In this document: piece after piece, positions 52,432-57,291 of the stretch
Numbering within the stretch: the first letter of the stretch is position 1
Layout: each line of letters begins with the position of its first letter
Translations under genes and position numbers: made by a program
The notes under the pieces: model-generated
The model's input: the letters and a program-made list of their open reading frames with translations, nothing else
Databases searched by the model: none
Told to the model about the DNA's origin: nothing
DNA from: Cyanobacteriota bacterium
GTDB taxonomy: Bacteria; Cyanobacteriota; Cyanobacteriia; Leptolyngbyales; Leptolyngbyaceae
Reading direction: 5' to 3'
Assembly (NCBI GenBank): GCA_026389365.1
Contig: JAPLHZ010000333.1
Span: forward strand, 1-57,291
DNA: 57,291 nucleotides

Positions 52432-52903
52432 GAAATTACCTATTATTTGGTCTTCGTTTAAAGCGTTTTAAAATGCTGCTTACACCGTACCAAATCTCGG
52501 TAAATCATTTTCAACTTTCTAGGGTGTTTGCTGTCTTGATGATCTAGGGATTAAAAAAATCGCCCGGATTTTGGTTACTATTTCTTCAGCTAGTGCTAAA
52601 GCATCTACGGCATCCGATCGAGATCCATCAAAGCCTCAATCTGGAACTGTAGATCCATGGTAGCGGTCTCCCTGTCAGCAAATCTTTCACGTCTGACGAG
52701 GGGTGATGATGTCGTTGTTAGATCTTTGTAGCCATCGGTTTGCAAGTTCAAGATGCTGATCGGTCCTAGAGACGTTTTACTGTTAGAACTGCGGTGGTAA
52801 TGATGGGATTGCGGGGATCGGCACTCTAGCTTGTTTATGACTCAAAGTGTAGCGTAGGGCGATCGATCCTAAAAACAATCGCCCCAAATCTGATTATCAA
52901 AAC
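52432..52903. other. Intergenic region, no gene seen
   Basis: The 470 bases between glgB and the DUF2330 gene hold no plausible ORF. The right end should contain the terminator of the RnfD/DUF2330 pair and the left end the glgB promoter. Nothing distinctive was recognised. Confidence 0.4.
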
Positions 52904-54280
52904 CTATCGAACATAAGCGCGGAACCGATCGTACCAACTCACATCTGCTAAGTTCACGGTCGGAAGTTTTTTACGAATATCTTCGATTTTCCAGCCCGTG
53001 AGTTTGGATAATGTTTGCGCTTCTTGGTCAAAGCGTTTAGGAAGTCCGGCACGATATTGTTTGCCTGCATCGCAATTGCTTTCATTCAAATAGGGATGCT
53101 GCATCACATAACGACCTTGGAAGTTCTCCTGATTGTTCGTATCTTGGAACATCAAATCTTCAGGGAATTTGTCGCGGGTATAGCGGACGTGGAGACGAGT
53201 GATGAATACATTAGATGACATGGGCATTGGCCGACGACCGCCCCAGATTGGTTGAGGTTTGTTTGTTCCGATCGGTTGTTCTAGCCAAAAGACACCCGCT
53301 TGTTTGAGTTCATCGGGATTCAAGGGGTCAGCCGAGCAAGGATCGCAATTGCCCATGTTCCAGGCATATTCCAGGAAGGCCACATTGCGGTCTTCACGAT
53401 CGTAACTCGTATTAAACATTGATTTATAAAAGTCGCTGAATTCACCTTTGACAAATTGAGGAATATTCACATCCGACGGAATGCGTACGGTGCGGTAGTT
53501 TGCGACTTCGGCGCGGCCTTTGGGCGACAGGATATAAACAATCAAATCCTGGGCTTGTTGCGCATTGACCATACCAAGACGGATGGGCAACATGAAGCGG
53601 GGAGATTCGTAGGCGATTTGAATCGGGCGGAGTTTGGTGAATCCTGAGGTTTCAAACTTCTCTAGGTTTACTTTGGCGACGAAGAACTTAAGCTTTTGAC
53701 GAATGTAGGGCTTCAGTAAATCCTTTGCGCCGTTGGGGATTTTGTAGCCATTGTCCTGGAGCCAGCTTTCAAGACCGCCAGATTCCTTGGCGCTGAGAAT
53801 CACAATGTCATATTCACCGACATTAAATTGTGCTTCAACAGTTACGCCTTGAGCTTGCTCTCGGGAACGATTAGAGGCGATCGGTGCTGGTGCGGCACTA
53901 GGGAGTGGTAAACCAAAAGATTTATACTCCCTAACGGGTTCACAGGGATTTGCGTCAAAGTATTCTACTAATCGCGGCGCACTGAAGGCATCAAGGCGCT
54001 CCATGATAGTTGGATTTGCGACTTTGACTTGTTCTTTTTTTAGCACTGTAGGGACTGGGACAACCATGGCAAAATCTTTCGCTTCGCCTTGGTAATCGTT
54101 GGCCATGGTGAGAATGGTTCGATCGTCGGCGCGGGCGATCGCAACTTGGGAGGCTTGGTTATAGAGTTTGGTATCTGCCTTTGCAACGTAGAAGCCACAG
54201 AAGGCGAGGGCTGGTAATGAATTTGTAAATACTAAAAATAATGAAAGTACTATGGCAAAAAACGATCGAATCATAGTCAT
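52904..54280 (-). CDS. DUF2330 family secreted protein
   Basis: I start at ATG 54280 (MTMIRSFFAIVLSLFL), giving 458 residues with a signal peptide cleaved near ALA-FCGFYVAKADTKLYNQ, where the mature protein would begin. DUF2330 features: FAMVVPVPTVL, CEPVREYKSFG, EYDIVILSAKESGGLESWLQDNGYKIP and FITRLHVRYTRDKFPEDLMFQDT. Cysteines are paired (NCDPCS). It is exported to the periplasm or lumen and follows the RnfD-like gene by 23 nt. The role of DUF2330 is unknown; the pairing suggests joint function at the membrane. Confidence 0.85.
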   Translation of the reverse strand: MTMIRSFFAIVLSLFLVFTNSLPALAFCGFYVAKADTKLYNQASQVAIARADDRTILTMANDYQGEAKDFAMVVPVPTVLKKEQVKVANPTIMERLDAFSAPRLVEYFDANPCEPVREYKSFGLPLPSAAPAPIASNRSREQAQGVTVEAQFNVGEYDIVILSAKESGGLESWLQDNGYKIPNGAKDLLKPYIRQKLKFFVAKVNLEKFETSGFTKLRPIQIAYESPRFMLPIRLGMVNAQQAQDLIVYILSPKGRAEVANYRTVRIPSDVNIPQFVKGEFSDFYKSMFNTSYDREDRNVAFLEYAWNMGNCDPCSADPLNPDELKQAGVFWLEQPIGTNKPQPIWGGRRPMPMSSNVFITRLHVRYTRDKFPEDLMFQDTNNQENFQGRYVMQHPYLNESNCDAGKQYRAGLPKRFDQEAQTLSKLTGWKIEDIRKKLPTVNLADVSWYDRFRAYVR

Positions 54281-54303
54281 GATGATTACCAAAATGAATG
54301 AAT

Positions 54304-55164
54304 TTAGACGGACTTAATTTCGGGAGTGATAGCACTGGGGAGATTGAACCAATCAAATCGATCGTCTTTGAAAATCCAATCTAAAAGAATGGTGAGTGGT
54401 GCAGCTAGAAACAATGCAAAAAAGACAGCCGTGGTCATGAAAAAGTAATTTCTTAGAATAAAAGTGATCAATGCGATCGTAAATGTCCAAATGATTCGGG
54501 CGGGTTTTGCATTGGGAATAGTACGCGGATCGGTAATCATAAAAAATGAAAACATGATCAATGAACCGCTCATCATCCGATGACTCCACACATCCCAAGT
54601 CCAGCCGAGGTATACATTACGCAATGCTTCCATAGCGAAATAGAACGAAAGAAATGCGATCGTGGTGTCCCAACGGCCCACTTTTTTCAGCACTAATCCA
54701 CCACAGATTAAGAACATTCCCACATACCACATGGATTCGCCCCATTGACCCGGTGAAACCCAGGCTTCATCGGTGAAGAGAACAGCACAGACAATGCCAA
54801 AGTTAGCAGGATTGAAGATGTGTTTTTGATTGAATTCCAACAGGAATTTGGATAGAACCGCGATCGTTGCTGCAAATGCCATGGCCCATGGATGATCAAC
54901 GCGAAGTAGAACGGATAATCCTAAGGCGGTGATCATTGGGCTGTAGAACTGGGAAGATCCCCCTAAATCTCCCTTGGGAAGAGGGACTAGAAGGTTTCTT
55001 GAGTTCTTTAGTTTTAGGCAGAGGTATTGGGTGGTGAGGGCGGCGACGATCGCGGTGAGGACGACTTCAATATGGAGTTGCCAATCGCGGGTGAGGAAGC
55101 CGAGGAGTAGGAAACTCGTGAGGAAGCCGATTTGATATAGGCGAGCGTCGATCGGGGTGCGCAT
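54304..55164 (-). CDS. RnfD/NqrB-like membrane protein
   Basis: The 286-residue protein has about eight to ten hydrophobic segments and the RnfD/NqrB patterns HIFNPANFGIV and FFMITDPRTIPNAKPAR. RnfD is a flavin-carrying membrane subunit of Na+/H+-pumping electron-transfer complexes, but the covalent flavin motif (S/T-G-A-T) is not visible and no other rnf gene is near. It may be a flavin-free relative with a separate role, linked to the downstream DUF2330 gene. ATG at 55164. The pair is found together in other cyanobacteria as far as I recall. Confidence 0.8.
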   Translation of the reverse strand: MRTPIDARLYQIGFLTSFLLLGFLTRDWQLHIEVVLTAIVAALTTQYLCLKLKNSRNLLVPLPKGDLGGSSQFYSPMITALGLSVLLRVDHPWAMAFAATIAVLSKFLLEFNQKHIFNPANFGIVCAVLFTDEAWVSPGQWGESMWYVGMFLICGGLVLKKVGRWDTTIAFLSFYFAMEALRNVYLGWTWDVWSHRMMSGSLIMFSFFMITDPRTIPNAKPARIIWTFTIALITFILRNYFFMTTAVFFALFLAAPLTILLDWIFKDDRFDWFNLPSAITPEIKSV

Positions 55165-55314
55165 ACGCAGAGGCCAAGGTAACGGTGTCTGAATTATGGC
55201 GCTTACGATCGGTCTGGGTGGTCTGGTTTCATAAAATGAAACCTGTCTGGATGGTGGTTAAGACCCAGTCACCCGGCGATTGCATTTCTCCGTTGGAGAC
55301 GCTTCGCGAACGTG

Positions 55315-55393
55315 GGCTACACAAACAAAACCCACCGTCGTGGGTTAAGAATAGAGTCTTAGTCCGCTCAGGGCGGACTTTGTTTGTGTAGCC
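55315..55393. repeat. Nested palindromic repeat element (79 bp)
   Basis: The outer arms ggctacacaaacaaa and tttgtttgtgtagcc are perfect 15-mers. Two smaller hairpins lie inside (aacccaccg/cgtgggtt and agtccgc/gcggact), so a cloverleaf-like fold is possible. Just upstream is ggagacgcttcgcgaacg, a dispersed sequence common in cyanobacteria. This is probably an intergenic repeat element, not a gene. Confidence 0.75.
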
Positions 55394-55452
55394 GTGACTT
55401 TAGTCGCCAGGGCAAATAATGGATGTGATTCAATCCTGATTTCTTTGAAGTC

Positions 55453-55663
55453 CTACATACGCCATTTGGTCATGGTGCTGAGGTAGTCGCCTTGCCTGTC
55501 GGGATGCGGTTGAATTTTGCTCCAGGCTGAGTGGTCGCAAGTTGAGGACGCAGAGATGGTCGATCGTTTCTTGGATGCCGTCGCGGGTTCCGATGAGAAG
55601 AATGCGCGTAGGTTCGGCGTTCGATCGGTTGGATCGAACGACTAAGGGAGGAGCCATGTTCAT
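55453..55663 (-). pseudogene. Small conserved ORF with frameshift
   Basis: The minus frame begins MNMAPPLVVRSNRSNAEPTRILLIGTRDGIQETIDHLCVLNLRPLS. At that point the continuing frame gives low-complexity sequence, while another frame gives S-A-W-S-K-I-Q-P-H-P-D-R-Q-G-D-Y-L-S-T-M-T-K-W, which reads like the proper end. Loss of two bases at cactcagcc (from ctctcag) would explain it. The first part resembles a small cyanobacterial family I know only as hypothetical. Confidence 0.45.
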
Positions 55664-55706
55664 GGTGATTTTTAGCTTTTTCTAGGGTGGAAAAAACCAA
55701 AAACTT

Positions 55707-55742
55707 GAGCCACCCCACGGTGATGCGTTAGTGGGATGGCTC
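55707..55742 (-). terminator. Minus-strand terminator-like hairpin
   Basis: The arms gagccaccccac and gtgggatggctc pair in 11 of 12 positions. On the minus strand AAGTTTTTGGTTTTTT follows. It implies minus-strand transcription coming from 55.8-56.2 kb. Confidence 0.6.
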
Positions 55743-56295
55743 AAAGGCTGCGTGGTAACATAGCCAGAGACCGCCCGCTGGTGTATTCAGCGCGTGTGGT
55801 TTAGCCGTTGGCTGGTGTTCGTTGCACTAGCCATCGGTGCTCAAATTTTTGGGGCCAGATGCTTGGTTGCATCCTGTGAGATTTAGCGTAGCGGATTTGA
55901 TCTGGGTTTTCAAGCGTGTGGTGGATGGAGTTTTTTAGGTTTGTTTGAGGGAAAAATGATTCCCGTTCCCGGTGGTTGGCCAACGATCGTAACAAAAGGG
56001 TTCTGATTCATCACTAAACGCCGATCGTTTTGAACAAAAGGCTGTTGCTTTTGGACTAACTATCGATGATTCTCTACTAAACGTTGATGATTATTCGAGA
56101 GTTGTCGATCGTTTTGGAGGAAAGGTCGATCGGTTGTTACTAAAGTCCTCTGGTTCTTCAATCAATGGAACTGTTTTGGCTTGAGCGAAGGTGCTTTCTT
56201 TAGGTTTGCTTAAGGGAAATTGGAGGGACGATCGGTTATTATTCCTTTAGAGGTCATGAAAATTTTGAGCGGTCTATTCTGAATGGTGTGATATG
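55743..56295. other. Intergenic region before third GTTAG element
   Basis: Only a 64-codon minus ORF at 55801-55995, ending SIWPQKFEHRWLVQRTPANG, is present, and I do not recognise it. The stretch has many GATCG steps and a few weak hairpins. Since a terminator-like hairpin follows on the minus strand, a small RNA or small peptide gene is possible. Confidence 0.35.
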
Positions 56296-56366
56296 CGGAA
56301 AGTTTCTGCCTATCACACCAAAATAGGATGATAGCAGGAAAAATTCAACCTACTAATCGTTAGACC
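56296..56366 (+). repeat. Divergent copy 3 of repeat A end (GTTAG core)
   Basis: The stretch ttctgcctatcac, aggaaaaattcaacctacta and atcgttagacc aligns with the last 70 bp of repeat A copies 1 and 2. Only the ends are well conserved; a new inverted repeat (cctatca / tgatagcagg) replaces the inner part. A gene with a foreign look follows, as with the other two copies. Confidence 0.5.
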
Positions 56367-56590
56367 GCTAGATCTTTTGTCAGGGCGCAGTCAAAAAATT
56401 CTCATTGTAGTGCGAACTCTAAAGTGAATACGCATGATTTTTAGATGACTGATCGCAAGATTGCTATCTATGGAGTGCATCTGACTTTTCCTAACTTTTT
56501 CCCGACCTTTTCCCGACCGCCAAAGTAGGTCTGTAGAGATTAAGGTTGGTTTTGGCGGTATTCATATCAAACTTGAACGGAGGTTCGCTA

Positions 56591-57291
56591 GTGAGATTGT
56601 TCAAAATTCTACCTTCTCAAAGTTTTAGAGGTCTTTTAATTGCTACCCTTGTGGCTTTACAGATTCTAGTTTTCTCTTCTTGGCAGCCAGCACGTTCTCA
56701 AGTTTTAGAGGTTGTAGCGATAATCAAGAACCTCGCCGCAAGCGGACGAGGTATGAAACAGCCACTTTTGGGTTTCTTCAGACGTCCCAAGGGACGGGGA
56801 ATTTACCCGTGACAGATTAAAACTTGTTGCTAAAACAGGTGTAGCCAGAGGAACTTGCTTCACAGGTGCATATTTGGGCGGTAATGAATGTAGAAAACCT
56901 TCTAGATGTGTAGAAGCAATTGAGCATTTTGAAAATGTAGTGAATTCCAATGGTAGTTCAGCCTCAGTTAGAAGTTTGGAAAGCTGGATCGGATCAGCTA
57001 GTCAAAATAAAAATTGTGCAGTTGCTATTGCTGGTGGACCTATTGTTAGTGCCGTAAGAAATGCAGTTGCAGCTATAGATTTAGGTGTTCCTAATTCAAT
57101 TCCAGGCTCACCCAGTGGATCATTCGTAAAGCTTCGGAATAAGAATTCGGGGAGATGCCTGAATCTGCAAAACGCAACTCAGAATGGTGTAGCGGCTAAT
57201 GCTTGGGAGTGTGTTTCACATCCTGATCAGGAATGGAAAATTGAGGATGCAGGTAACGGATTCGTAAAGCTTCGGAATAAGAATTGGAGGA
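56591..57291 (+). pseudogene. Secreted ricin-type lectin, frameshifted, runs off window
   Basis: The gene opens with GTG behind GGAGG and encodes a signal peptide (LLIATLVALQILVFSSWQPARS). After IIKNLAASGRGMKQPLLG this frame ends at 56812, but another frame open from 56757 carries D-G-E-F-T-R-D-R-L-K-L-V-A-K-T-G-V-A-R-G-T-C and then a beta-trefoil lectin: F-V-K-L-R-N-K-N-S-G-R-C-L-N-L-Q-N and D-Q-E-W-K-I, a Q-x-W motif. The shift must lie in about 56757-56800 near aagggacgggga. The lectin continues beyond the window. A sequencing error cannot be excluded. Confidence 0.6.

Noticed and set aside
55315-55393. Cloverleaf-like fold as a tRNA gene
   Set aside because: No T-loop GTTCRA box, no acceptor stem or anticodon arm of right size; it is a nested palindromic repeat.
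1-57291. CRISPR arrays and tRNA/rRNA genes
   Set aside because: I saw no regularly spaced 23-40 bp repeats and no convincing tRNA or rRNA signatures; a tRNAscan or CRISPR search would settle this.

Overview
The window comes from a cyanobacterium, most likely a filamentous one. It is dotted with the cyanobacterial HIP1 octamer GCGATCGC. It carries lineage markers (clpR next to clpP, psb32, a DUF6439 protein, a group 2 sigma factor) and an hpsABC-pseudopilin cluster, which in filamentous species serves hormogonium polysaccharide and motility. No genus can be fixed from the sequence alone.

Layout. 1-2.6 kb: an IS630-type transposase with a nonsense codon sits inside a DUF262 gene, followed by an intact HEPN gene. 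2.7-10.7 kb: ordinary core genes (asnS, DUF6439, anti-sigma kinase, J-domain protein, clpP/clpR, RNase D) with a 0.7 kb gap upstream of clpR. 11-12.9 kb: a second, intact DUF262-HEPN pair behind a perfect palindrome. 13-17.4 kb: two convergent DUF4058 genes, a carotenoid oxygenase and a PadR regulator, the last two each behind a long inverted repeat. 17.7-22.8 kb: a fused oligopeptide ABC ATPase, a 558-bp internally deleted IS, a lambda-lysozyme-like secreted enzyme, dps, psb32 and prxQ.

22.8-31.1 kb is the most unusual part. Between prxQ and pcrA lies a run of short accessory genes separated by about 87-bp imperfect inverted repeats. These have the architecture of integron attC sites: RYYYAAC/GTTRRR ends, matching arms, and one unpaired G at the same place in all four clear copies. 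A 310-bp repeat ending in a GTTAG core, possibly attI-like, occurs twice in the array. A divergent partial copy lies at 56.3 kb, in front of a ricin-lectin gene that runs off the window. No integrase gene is visible, so this looks like a cassette cluster without integrase (CALIN-like) with duplicated platforms. Its cargo is a double alpha/beta hydrolase, a P-loop kinase with membrane helices, an aspartic protease-like pair and several live or decayed toxin-antitoxin modules. Tail fragments of prxQ with its terminator recur inside and at the far end of the array, which suggests insertion and tandem duplication between prxQ and pcrA.

31.1-39.8 kb: pcrA, an IS630 remnant, priA, a sigma factor, argD and rpmB. 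40.2-49.2 kb: hpsA (1864 aa) and four genes with prepilin-type N termini, apparently one operon. 49.2-55.2 kb: a repeat-tailed hypothetical, glgB, and an RnfD-like/DUF2330 pair. 55.2-57.3 kb: palindromic repeats, a frameshifted small gene, the third GTTAG element and a frameshifted secreted ricin-type lectin.
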